Shown here one piece after another: positions 1 to 9,676 of a stretch of 23,355 bases of DNA. The DNA comes from Funneliformis mosseae (lineage: Eukaryota; Glomeromycota; Glomeromycetes; Glomerales; Glomeraceae), in NCBI GenBank assembly GCA_910592005.1, contig CAJVPP010001035.1, positions 1 to 23,355 of the forward strand. The letters run 5' to 3'. Within the stretch, counting starts at the first letter, position 1. Each line of letters starts with the position of its first letter. The notes beneath the pieces are model-generated. The model did no database searches. It saw only the letters and a list, made by a program, of their open reading frames with translations, and was not told the DNA's origin. Made by a program: the position numbers and the translations under genes.

Positions 1-142
1 TTTGAATACAAGAAGTTCGTAGCTATGCAGGAAAAAAAAATTGACTCAATTTTATGCATTAGATCACAAGTTATAATTGGCAAAAATTACTCCAATTAGT
101 ATAACGAAAATCACGTGGTCCAATACTTTTGACCGGGGAGTG
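1..142. mobile_element. Right end of a Tc1/mariner-type transposon, truncated by the window edge
   Basis: The sequence ending at 142, read on the minus strand, starts CACTCCCCGGTCAAAAGTAT and continues TTGGACCACG. This is the look of Tc1/mariner terminal inverted repeats: CACTs followed by a GGTCAAAAGTATT-type core. It is followed at 143-144 by TA, the expected target duplication of this superfamily. The other end lies outside the window and I see no transposase in the 142 bases shown, so autonomy cannot be judged. The class rests on the terminal motif only. Confidence 0.6.
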
Positions 143-250
143 TATCTTCAATTAAATGAACGATAATATGATTTGCATTTTTATTAATTTCTTGATTCTG
201 AATTTAAGTTAATTTATTATTAGTTACTCACTTGGTTTACTCTGATATAA

Positions 251-420
251 AATTTACGTGCCTTTGTACATGAGCATTACACAAACATGTTATGGTTTGG
301 AAAGTATGTATAGTAGTAGTATGGTATTTTTTTTTTCATACATGTAGAAAAAAAACATACATTCCAAAACCATTACTATAACAGGTTTGTATAACACTCA
401 CTCACGAAGGCACGTAAATT
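251..420. mobile_element. Foldback MITE with long terminal inverted repeats
   Basis: The left arm starts AATTTACGTGCCTTTGT (251) and the right arm ends ACGAAGGCACGTAAATT (420). The arms pair over roughly 60 bases with a few mismatches and one 6-base gap, around a short T-rich centre at 329-338. Nothing is coded. The outermost AATT is a palindrome, so it may be a 4-bp target duplication with an element of 255-416, or the duplication may be an internal TA as in Tc1/mariner MITEs. The flanks show no longer duplication. The inverted repeat is plain; the superfamily is not settled. Confidence 0.75.
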
Positions 421-490
421 AGAGATTAGAACTGGTTAAATTTTTAACCGGTTTATTAACGTCTAAGTAAGCATTTGGAATATTAGGATA

Positions 491-551
491 TCCGAAATGT
501 TTATTAAGACGAATGCACATTTGGACCAAGTGCATATATTCGCATTTCGGA
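491..551. repeat. Small interrupted inverted repeat
   Basis: TCCGAAATG (491-499) is mirrored by CATTTCGGA (543-551), and inside it ATGCAC (513-518) pairs with GTGCAT (530-535). A two-tier hairpin could form. It sits between the MITE and the solo LTR and may be a remnant of another foldback element. Confidence 0.55.
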
Positions 552-989
552 CATTAATACATTTGGGCTACAAGTCGTCTAACATGATGATTTAAATTTT
601 TATTTTGAAAAAAAAAATTATTATTTATAATTAATTCCAATTGGAATAAATTAAGAATTTATTAAATATTAAATTTTAATTTTTAATGATCATTAATATT
701 TAAAACTTATAAAAAATATTGATACTTTAATTGATGAAATTTAAATGGTTAATTTATATTGTGCATTGATGTTATTCTGGTTATCTTCCAATAGAATGCT
801 TTTCTAAATTCATTTCAGTTCTCCATTACTTTTAAATAAAAAAAATAATTCTGTCTACAGAGCGATGTTAATTTTGAAACTTAATTTCAGTCAGTCAAAA
901 AAGCCGCCTGGTCTTATAAAAAAAATTTTATATATACGATGGGTAAAGATAACTTATTTTTATTTAAAAAATAAATAAATAGTATACGG
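552..989. other. AT-rich spacer without recognisable features
   Basis: Homopolymeric A and T runs and no reading frame of useful length on either strand. It separates the foldback elements from the solo LTR. Confidence 0.6.
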
Positions 990-1483
990 TGTTAGTCCTG
1001 GAAACGTCTCAAACCAAGCTAACAAAACTAATAAACTTAAAATCAAAATTATCTCAAAGGCCTTTCCTGAGAGAAATTAACGATAAACAAATAAAACAAT
1101 TTATTCTCACGATTCACTTGTGTAGTAGGTTATCACGATCAATCCTATGATGAAGACAAGAAGAAGGTTGAAAGTGTAAAATAGTAACTTTATTAAACTG
1201 TAGAGTTATAAGTCTAGTCCCAAGACTTATTCAGAAAACTATCTGATCGAACTCTGTTGACTCAAGGTCAACTTACAGATCTATTTATATAAAATTGTTA
1301 ACTAATACTATACTACGCCTTTCAATAAATACATATAATGAAAATAATATAAGTAATGAAAGGTAAACTATTCGATACATGTATTATAAAGTTGATCAAA
1401 ACGATACATATATTACGTTTAACATGTATGATATTTGATGCAGTTGAAGATCATTTAAGGCACAGCATGAACTGCGGCTAACA
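990..1483 (+). mobile_element. Solo LTR, copy 1 (494 bp)
   Basis: The segment starts TGTTAG and ends CTAACA, the inverted TG...CA ends of a retrotransposon LTR. It is flanked by a 4-bp direct repeat, ACGG at 986-989 and 1484-1487, as expected for a target duplication. A close copy in the same orientation lies at 13208-13726. Inside is a TATA-like stretch (TATTTATATAAAA, about 1283-1293) followed by AATAAA near 1323, which sets the plus orientation. No primer-binding site, polypurine tract or gag/pol coding lies next to it, so it is a solo LTR left by recombination. Gypsy or Copia cannot be told from the LTR alone. Confidence 0.8.
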
Positions 1484-2826
1484 ACGGGCTTGCTGAAATA
1501 TTATACACTTCAACGTTAATAATAAAAATAGATTTTTATGAATTGATTGATGTGTCATTCGACAATGGAGTACCTTCTTATTACATAAATATTAACGCGA
1601 TGAAAAATATTCGTGGGTTTTAAAGGAATATTATGCCATGTTGTAAGTTTCATGCAGATCATCCTTATGTTTCAAAAGAATTCACATGATCAGGTAAAAT
1701 GGTCCTTTGCAAATAAAAATTAATTAAACTTTTTTTTTAAGATAATAAAAAAAAACAATTAAGGAATTGAGCTGTCTTCATGCAAAACCAATTTTAGTCA
1801 ATACAGAAGAACAGGTGTGAAAAAAATTTGGAAGCATTTTTGGAAGGGTTGGAAGCATAATCCTCTCTATAATTCATTTGGATTGGAAGCTTACAATCAA
1901 ATTTTATATACTATTGGAAGCATAAAATGTACATCAATGCCTATGTGTGTATTACCTTATACATTTCGACCCATAAGAACAATCTCCATGGACAATAAAT
2001 CTAGAGAGAATAAGTAACAAGCTTTTTTATGGATTTGAAAGTTAGATGATTTATGGGAAATATTACAAGTTAGCTTGCTTCAACTAAGATGGTCATTGGG
2101 ATTCCTTTGGAATTAATTTTACGGTAAATCGTTATTTATTTATGATATTTCATTATTGTTCTTTTTTTGGAGAAAGAAAAATTATAAGTTTTAGGTATAC
2201 AACATCATTTTTCACTTACATTATGTATTATAGCATTATATAAAGTTGATTATAGAGGAGTAACAAATACTTTTTTAGTAAAAGGAAAATTTTGAGAATG
2301 CGATTGTATTGTATAATGTGTTGTAATTGGAACTTTAATTTCCAGTGCATTTTTTTGAATGAAATTTAATCTCCTTCCCACTCGAAATAAATTATCTGCG
2401 GTATGAAATTAATTTAATTGGGGAGTCCTTTTATTTACATTTTGGTATTTGTTTGATTGTCGCATAATATACATATATAATTTTTAAAATCTAAAAAATA
2501 ATTATCAAAAAAATTATTTTTTGTAAATTATTGAGTCGTCTGTCAAAAACGCAAAAAAAAGCCGTTCGTCTTGTAATAAGTTAATTCACCATCGAACATT
2601 GGCATATAACCCCGTAAAAATTTCCCGATGTAATTAAATATATTGAAATTAACAGCATATTAACGAAATCATTATTTTATCTTAATTTTAATAAATAAAT
2701 CATAATTCATAATATTGGTTCGTCATATACATAATGTAATTTATATCCTTTTTCTCTAATCACTTCATTGTAATAATTCATCATATTCGTTCTTTTGAAG
2801 TTTTATAGAATATTGTTTTAAGGTCC
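1484..2826. other. Intergenic AT-rich region, no convincing gene
   Basis: The only long frame (1817-2017) starts at GTG and has no recognisable content. It overlaps five copies of TTGGAAG between about 1828 and 1920. The rest is AT-rich with homopolymer runs. I see no tRNA, no element ends and no splice-bounded coding segment. Confidence 0.6.
1828..1923 (+). repeat. Cluster of TTGGAAG(CAT) direct repeats
   Basis: TTGGAAG occurs near 1828, 1840, 1849, 1883 and 1914. Three copies continue to CAT and one to CTT. Spacing is irregular (about 9 to 34 bases), so this is not a clean tandem array. Confidence 0.5.
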
Positions 2827-2829
2827 GAG

Positions 2830-2836
2830 TATATAA
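2830..2836 (+). promoter_or_regulatory. Candidate TATA box of the coiled-coil LRR gene
   Basis: TATATAA in the context CCGAGTATATAACAAG lies about 100 bases before the ATG at 2933. A start of transcription 25-30 bases downstream would leave a 5' leader of about 70 bases. TATA-like strings are common in sequence this AT-rich, so support is only positional. Confidence 0.4.
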
Positions 2837-2932
2837 CAAGTTAATCTAAACTCCATTTGATTTTCGATTTTCAAGCAGCTAACTTTATTTGGTAAGACAA
2901 GAAGCGGTTAATCCTTTTTTAAGTGATTATTT

Positions 2933-4239
2933 ATGGAAAATTACGGCAGGAACCGAGGGCTGTGTAAAAGTATTGGTAAATTTTCATGCAAGAAAAATAA
3001 AATAAAAGCCCCCCGACCAAAAAGAAAAGAAAAAAAAAAAAAAAATAATTTAGAAAAAAACCTAAAAAATTTGGTAGCGAGAATTAAGGAATTAGAGCAA
3101 CAATTCAGTTATTTAAAAAAAAAAGTTACAAGGCAAGAAGAAACCAAAGTCAATATTAATAACTTGGAAGAGAATTTTAGAGGGCGAGAAGAAGATACTA
3201 AAGCCAATATTCATAAACTAGAAGAAAAGGTTAGGGAACGAGAAGAAGAAACTAAAACTAAGCAAAAAATTATTAAAAATTTAGAAGAAAAGGTTATAGA
3301 ACGAGAAGTGATGTCCAAAGAAAAACAAAAAATTATTAACGAATTAGAAAAGAGAATCGGAAATCTTGAATCAATTATTTATGATGTAACTATTACAGAT
3401 GTTAATAAGGTTGACATATTGAACACTTTAGGTGGATTGCAAAGATATCAAAATTTGACAAAATTCAAATGTAACAATTCTCAAATAACAAACTTACCAA
3501 CATTGCCAAACTCCTTAACGGAACTCGTTTGCTATTTAACTCAAATAACAAGATTACCAACATTACCTACCTCCTTAACTTATCTTAACTGTTCTGAAAC
3601 TCAAGTAACAAGCTTACCAACATTACCTAACTCCTTAACGACACTCGATTGCTCTGCAACTCAACTAACAAGCTTACCAACATTACCTAACTCCTTAACG
3701 GAACTCCGGTGTTTTACAACTCAAATAACAAGATTACCAACAATGCCTAACTCCTTAACGGAACTCGATTGCTCATTAACTCGAATAACAAGCTTACCAA
3801 TATTACCTAACTCCTTAACAGAACTTTATTGCTATGATACTCAAATAACAAATTTACCAACATTACCTAACTTCTTAAAGGAACTCCATTGTTATGATAC
3901 TCAAATAACAAGCTTACCAACATTACCTACTCCTTAACGACGCTCGATTGCTCATCAAATCAAATAACAAGATTACCAACATTTCCTAACTCCTTAACAG
4001 TATTCAATTGCTTTTTAACTCAAATAACAAGATTACCAACATTTCCTAACTACTTAACAGTATTCAATTGCTTTTTAACTCAAATAACAAGCTTACCAAC
4101 ATTACCTAACTCCTTAACGACACTCGATTGCTCATTAACTCAAATAACAAGTTTACCAAATTTACCTAATCCCTTAACGATAATCGAACCTTCATATTTA
4201 AAAGATCAATATTCAAACAACTTCCCTACAAACTTCTAA
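2933..4239 (+). pseudogene. Coiled-coil / leucine-rich-repeat protein gene with a one-base deletion
   Basis: The open frame runs from ATG 2933 to TAA 3938 (334 aa). An in-frame TGA at 2924 precedes the ATG, so this is the first possible start. Residues 10-37 are Lys/Arg-rich and low complexity (A16 run at 3030-3045). Residues 39-148 look like coiled coil built from 18- and 21-residue repeats around LEEKVRERE. From about residue 161 come 20-residue LRRs of pattern LPTLPNSLTELxCxxTQITS, close to the short 20-22-residue class known from bacterial IpaH/YopM-type proteins. At about 3929 the usual CCTAACTCC reads CCTACTCC. The lost A shifts the frame and ends the protein in the next repeat. Beyond it, the other frame stays open for about 100 codons with four or more LRRs, to TAA 4237-4239. 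No signal peptide or membrane segment is evident. Function is unknown; LRRs bind proteins. It is a recent pseudogene, a truncated functional form, or an assembly error. Confidence 0.75.
3460..4160 (+). repeat. Array of 60-bp LRR-coding repeats
   Basis: About eleven consecutive 60-bp units share the core CAAATAACAAG.TTACCAAC followed by ATTACCTAACTCCTTAAC. The units at 3961-4020 and 4021-4080 differ at one base only (CTCC versus CTAC), which marks a very recent duplication or conversion. The array is coding and is not a satellite or CRISPR. Confidence 0.85.
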
Positions 4240-5388
4240 CACCTTGATGCAAAATAGCAATTTAGTTTTTTTGTTTTAACTAAAATTTGTTACTTTTTAA
4301 ACTTAAATAATCATTTAATTCACAACCAATTTTCATTTTCAGTTGTTTAGAAAGATATTTGAGAATTTAAATTTAAAGAACTAACGATACAACCCATTCC
4401 CTAACCCTTTCTCAAAATTAATCTCTTCTTCTGATGAATTTTATGGTGTTATTAATTCTTTTTCTAATATAATTACATAAAAGAGACGAATTTTGTTAGA
4501 AAGACAATTTTTTTTTTAAAAAAAAATGAATAAATATTAAATGAATTTACCTGAATGAATGAATGATTTATGAAAAAAAGATAATAAACAAATAAAATTT
4601 AACCAAATTAACACGTTAATGTAAAAAATGGGCTCTTTGCTTTTTGGAGGACATCATGATCACTTGAGCTTCAACTACCTCTTGATAGGATCGATAAAAA
4701 CGGATTGATTTTTGCAAGAATTATTGCACTTGCAACGGAATCGATAGACTTCTTCCAAGGATCACGACCTTATGCAATGGGATCGAACTTAATGGTGGTT
4801 TCTTCCAAGATTCAAGACTTTCTCAAAGTACGAATTATATCTGAAAATTTAGATCTATAGTCGCCCGATTTTCAATAATAAATAAAAAAATTCATCTGAA
4901 GTTTTTTTTTTTGATAATGAATAAGGTTATGAATTACAAAGATTGGGTTGAATTACAGATCGAGAAAATTTTTTATTCAAAATATAAATTATTTTGTGCA
5001 TACATCTCTCATATTTTGGCTCAACCAAACGACCTGGTCTTTGACTTCAACCTAGGATTTCCAATGATAATAGTATAGCAAATAATTTATAATAATTCAA
5101 ACGATATTAAAGAAATTTTCTTTGGAAAGTAAATGATTTTAATAGCAAACCTCCCAATATATGGAATTAAAATTTACATTATTAACAAATATGATATTTA
5201 TATTTATATTTATATATAGAATTAACTAATATTATATAGTTTTATTGCGGTGGAGCATTTCACAACTTCGTTATAATAAAATTATTTTTTATTCATTTTT
5301 TTTTATATATATAAAAGAATACCAATTTTTGTAACGATTTCGAATTCGAAACCACAATTAAAACTGTAAACTAAATAAGGATGATAGG
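4240..5388. other. Intergenic region downstream of the LRR gene
   Basis: AT-rich sequence with stops in all frames. A slightly less AT-rich patch at about 4622-4840 contains two loosely similar stretches (each with CTTCTTCCAAG or TTTCTTCCAAG), but no frame stays open across it. I cannot assign anything here. Confidence 0.55.
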
Positions 5389-5768
5389 GTGGGAACTTTT
5401 ACAATAGAAAGGGGGAAACTTCCAGAAAAAAATCAACTTTACTTTTCTATGCTAAAATGGTTTTTAGGTTCAGATTCGGAATTAACACATTTTTTTTATA
5501 TTTTCCAGCTGTTTCTCGTTTTTCTATTGCAAGGTCCCATATTAACAGTTCCACGTTGTTTTAGTCAATTAGGCAAATATTGAGTAGGTTTACTCGAATT
5601 TATTATTTAGTGGCGCAACGATTGCTGCATATAGTTGCTGTCCATACTTTAGAATCTCGTCCCATAGGCGTAACTCAAAGGATCATTATATCATTTCTAA
5701 CCTGTAAAAGTAAAAAAAAAAAGATTAAACACTCTCATACTTCCGAAATAATCGAACCCGAAAAGTAG
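5389..5768 (+). other. Two abutting short frames of doubtful coding status
   Basis: Frames 5389-5583 (64 codons) and 5580-5768 (62 codons) abut. The first begins with GTG and the second with TTG, neither a usual eukaryotic start. Base composition between 5580 and 5700 is less AT-rich than its surroundings, and the acceptor-like strings TTTTCCAG and TTGCAAG lie near 5506-5533, so part could be an exon. No motif is recognisable. Left uncalled as a gene. Confidence 0.2.
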
Positions 5769-8700
5769 TAAAATGGAATAATTACAAAAAAAAAGGAAAT
5801 CTAATAAAAAAACGGAGATGATTAACAGCAAAAGGAAGTTTTCAAAAAAAAAAAAAAAATAATGCTAGATTATATATATGAATAAAGGATGAATTTTAAC
5901 ATTTTTGATGCACTCGAAGCAATCGGAATTGAAAGCGAAACCTTAAAAAAAAAAAAAAGGAAAATATGGCTGAAAGGTAAGGTATTTTGATAAATACAAA
6001 GGACCGCTACAAATGATTTGCAATAGTACTAAAAATATAGGATGTAAGATACCATTCTCATTTAGATTTGCGTTACATAAATAGCCAATTTATATCAAAA
6101 TAATGATTTTCTATAATAAGGATATGTTATAAAGTATTATTACCTTACGAGTTGCTTAAAGTGAGTATTGCATTTTTTAAAAAAATTAAAAAAGTATTTT
6201 TGGTAAAGGAGGTTTGTTTGTTAAAAATTCCTTTAACCTATTTAATAATTAGCTTAAAAGAGTTAGTCCAGCAACTATGTGAACAAATTACATTGACATT
6301 TTCTTTGTAATAATAGTCATGGCTGTCAGAATTATTTATAATAACGTTATTGCAGGATTTAATGCGATAAATAACCAACTATTTTAATAATGTTTTATAT
6401 TAATTGTAAAATTTTTGAAATAACCAGACGACTGAATCGATTAACTTCATTGACATTGTCTAAACCGACTATATCAACTGGTACTTGTCTTCCAGTTCTT
6501 TTACATTTCAGCAGTGTCTTCGGAAGTTTTACAATACATGTGATATTCTTTATTTCATTCAAAATTAAATTCATTAATGAATCATTTGAAAAACTCAAAA
6601 TCAAAAAGATTTATATTGAATTCTAAAATATCGTTATTTGATTTATTTGAATACAGACAAAGTCTTAGAAAGACTAGTCGGTAAATGAGAACTTTAATAA
6701 ATCCTTCCGATTACTTAACATAGTATTGTCGAATTTTAGAAAATTTTCTAGTGAAGCTGTTTGTATTAGTCTTTAGGTAATGGTTTTAATTCTATTGCCT
6801 TCAATCTATTATATCCTTAGATGATTTCCAAATTTATTTTTAGTCCGACCAGGACTTAGGAAAAGAGAAAAGTAAATTCAGATGTTGAAGGAACAGAAAT
6901 ATGGAAAGTACTGAAGAAACTGAAAAGGAAGTGATGAATGAAGGGACTACATTACGAATAGCTAATTTGTCGATTAATGTTTAAAGTAATATAACTTAAG
7001 AGATTTCATTAAATTTCAAAATTCGTATTTTAAATAATGCGTAACTTTGAAACCAAGTCACTTGATCGTGTCGAAGAAATTCACGCGATCAAATAATTTT
7101 TAACTGCTATATTTTTTCACAACTCTCATAATTACCAAAATTATATCTTTATTTTTAAATGTTGGAATACTAGTTTGTTTTTGAATTTATTCTGTCTCTC
7201 CCTTATGTAAAATCACAAAAGTTCGGCGGCTGCTTAAAAATTTTAGTATTTCCTTGTTCAGAAAATCTAATGGATTTCAATGCAAAGATACAGCATTGTC
7301 AAATGTCAATACTTATCCGCATTAATTTACCAATGGATTTAAAACGATTCTTGATCGAGAACAATTTTAAACCAAAAAAAAACTCGAACCAAACATAAAC
7401 CACCACTTCCACAAGCTTACAAACCGTCAGTCAGATAAATTCTCATCCTCGAGGGAAACTCAGATTATCTATAAAATAAAGATCAAATTTATATCTATCC
7501 GGGTTATTATCGTTCGTAAAGATGTACAATTAGAAGATTGAAGCACTATTACAATCATATTTAGAAGTTTTGGAACCATCATTTTCTAACAAACCATCTG
7601 GAATGGAAATTTTCAGTCAAAATTTTATACTATTGAACACATTACTGGGCTAAACAACCTTATTGGACTACATTTTAGGTCAAGGGTGGAGTTTAATGTT
7701 AATTGCTTTACTGATTCGACATATTTTAAATGTATGATATTATTGATATTATGTAATTTTGTTTTAAAGTACGACATTAAAGCTTTCGTATTAACATCAA
7801 ATTTAGTGGCGAGTAATTCGAAAACTCTTTATCTTTTTCTCGGCATACAAACATCTCTGTCGTTATTGACTAGTGCAATTAGATTTCTAAAATTGTATGG
7901 ATTTTTGTAGGAAATATGTACTAAAAATATAAAGGTAAGGTACAAGTACTAAGAAGTACGAAGGTTATTTCAATATCTAGCACTTATTTTTGAATGGCAT
8001 TTTTTTCCAGAGATTGTAGTGTGTTTAGACATAAAGACTGCGCAGAACATTTATGATAAGGTTTCTATGTATGGAACGTATGCTTTTTGTAAAGTGTAGT
8101 AATTTCCATGTATGCATAATTCTATACCGGTGCGTATTGTTCATAAGTTTAAATCTGTATGGGCATTCATAATATATTTGTTCTTCGACAATTTAAAATG
8201 AACATTAAGTCTTGTCCATTATTTTATTCGTTTACTTAATTTTTAACAACTATTATTACAAACAAAGAAATCTTTTAAATCAATATAAATATTGTTATAT
8301 ATTCTATTATTAAATACTCGTCTATTTGCTGCTTTATACATTTAAAAAATTTGGTAAAATTTAATAGCGGAGAAAATAAAAATTTTGATATTTATATAAA
8401 TTATGTTTCGCACGGCTTCTAACTAAATACCAATAAAATAAAATTTTATTTTAATGAAATTTCTTGGGCCACTAATCGATTACATTTTTATGTAACAAAG
8501 TTTATAAATGTGGTTATTACAGAACGGTTTTCTATTCATAAATGTATTATAAAAGCTTAAATCCAAGATTCTATTGTTATCTTACAAAAAAATTTAATAC
8601 GATGGGTTTTTTATTGGGGAATTAGACAATGAATATATTCCCTCCTCTGATAAATCTTATTTTTTTTTCTTTTGTACTTAGTTTACGATTTATAATTTTC

Positions 8701-9278
8701 GGAAGCCGAACACGATTTCTAAATATATAAAATATAAATGTAAAGAACTGAGCGCAACAAAATAAATGATCGAAAATTTAAAATAAGGTCTTCCATTGTT
8801 TAAATTACTTTAAAAATTTTAGCGGAGAAATTAAAAAAAATTTGAAAATAAATAACCTCAATTAAATTTTGTCCAACTAAAAAGGATATTATAAAATCAA
8901 ATTTATTTAAAAATAAAATTTCCTTTTTGATTAATAAGACCTATCCTAAATGGATTTAACAATTACGATCCACATGTCTATGAAACAAGTGGTACAAGAA
9001 AAATGTTGAAATACAAATATCCAGACTTATTTGTTTGCAAATTGCTGTCGACAAAAAAGATCGGACAACAGGTTCTTTATTAACTTGCACTATGTTACAA
9101 ATAAATGTAACGGATAGATATAAGGTTAAAAGTATAATATAACGAGTTAAACATAAATGATTTTCAAACGTCACATTGTTAGGCGCAGTCATTTGTGGAT
9201 AAGCAAGTTGCTTCTAAATTAGAAATTTCTCGATCGCGTTAAGGATTATGATTAAATTACATAATATGAAGTTTACAA
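5769..9278. other. Long gene-poor AT-rich stretch
   Basis: Short frames at 6395-6604 (minus), 7686-7910 (plus) and 8956-9192 (minus) are 69-78 codons with no recognisable motif and no paired splice structure. A small dyad, TTGATCG (7062-7068) and CGATCAA (7086-7092), stands out. No element ends, tRNA or domain-coding segment was found on either strand. It may hold decayed transposons too old to recognise. Confidence 0.5.
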
Positions 9279-9352
9279 CACCCACCCTCACACCACCCAT
9301 CCCATCCTCCCATCCTCCCATCCTCCCACCCACCACCCACCCACACCCCAGG
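9279..9352. repeat. C-rich low-complexity island (CCCA / CATCCTCC repeats)
   Basis: A run of about 74 bases made almost wholly of C, A and T, with CATCCTCC in tandem and many CCCA/CCAC units. It sits in sequence that is otherwise about four-fifths AT. The minus strand is therefore a series of GGG and GGAGG tracts that could fold as G-quadruplex. It lies about 325 bases past the stop of the minus-strand BTB gene. Confidence 0.8.
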
Positions 9353-9676
9353 TAATATAATTTAATATCAATTATCTTATAAATATTATATATAGACTAA
9401 AATTTCCCAAACCCTAAAAGATGTCATCTGAAAAAAAAATTTAATTCGACATCCCGTCAAATTTAAAATTTGAAATCAGAGATTTTGGAATCGATAATAA
9501 TCGATTAACTAATATATGTTATGAACTACCAAATTTTTGCCGCATTCGCGACAGCATCGATACTTCGCGTCTAACCTCCTTGGTTACTACGCAAAGAAAA
9601 TTTTTCGGGCCTTGTTGACCTTTAATTATCTTAAAAAATAATGAAAAATTTCAAGTATTGATGTTTATGCTAAATG
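9353..9676. other. 3' flank of the MATH/BTB gene
   Basis: No gene. The presumed 3' untranslated region of the minus-strand gene lies here, but I see no clear AATAAA soon after its stop on that strand. A patch at 9538-9620 is richer in CG (CGCATTCGCGACAGC) than its surroundings and matches nothing I know. Confidence 0.5.

Noticed and set aside
1817..2017. 66-codon plus frame
   Set aside because: Starts at GTG and is coded over a direct-repeat cluster; no motif or splice context.
3460..4160. 60-bp periodic array as CRISPR or satellite
   Set aside because: The units are coding LRRs with codon-level variation and no spacers.
5389..5768. Two short abutting plus frames as genes
   Set aside because: Non-ATG starts and no recognisable content; kept only as a doubtful region.
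6390..6626. Overlapping frames on both strands
   Set aside because: They mirror each other, have no recognisable motif, and nothing links them to neighbouring exons.
7686..7910. 74-codon plus frame with hydrophobic stretches
   Set aside because: Begins at GTG; hydrophobicity follows from T-rich codons in AT-rich DNA.
8956..9192. 78-codon minus frame with an ATG
   Set aside because: No motif, no promoter or introns seen; length is within chance for this region.
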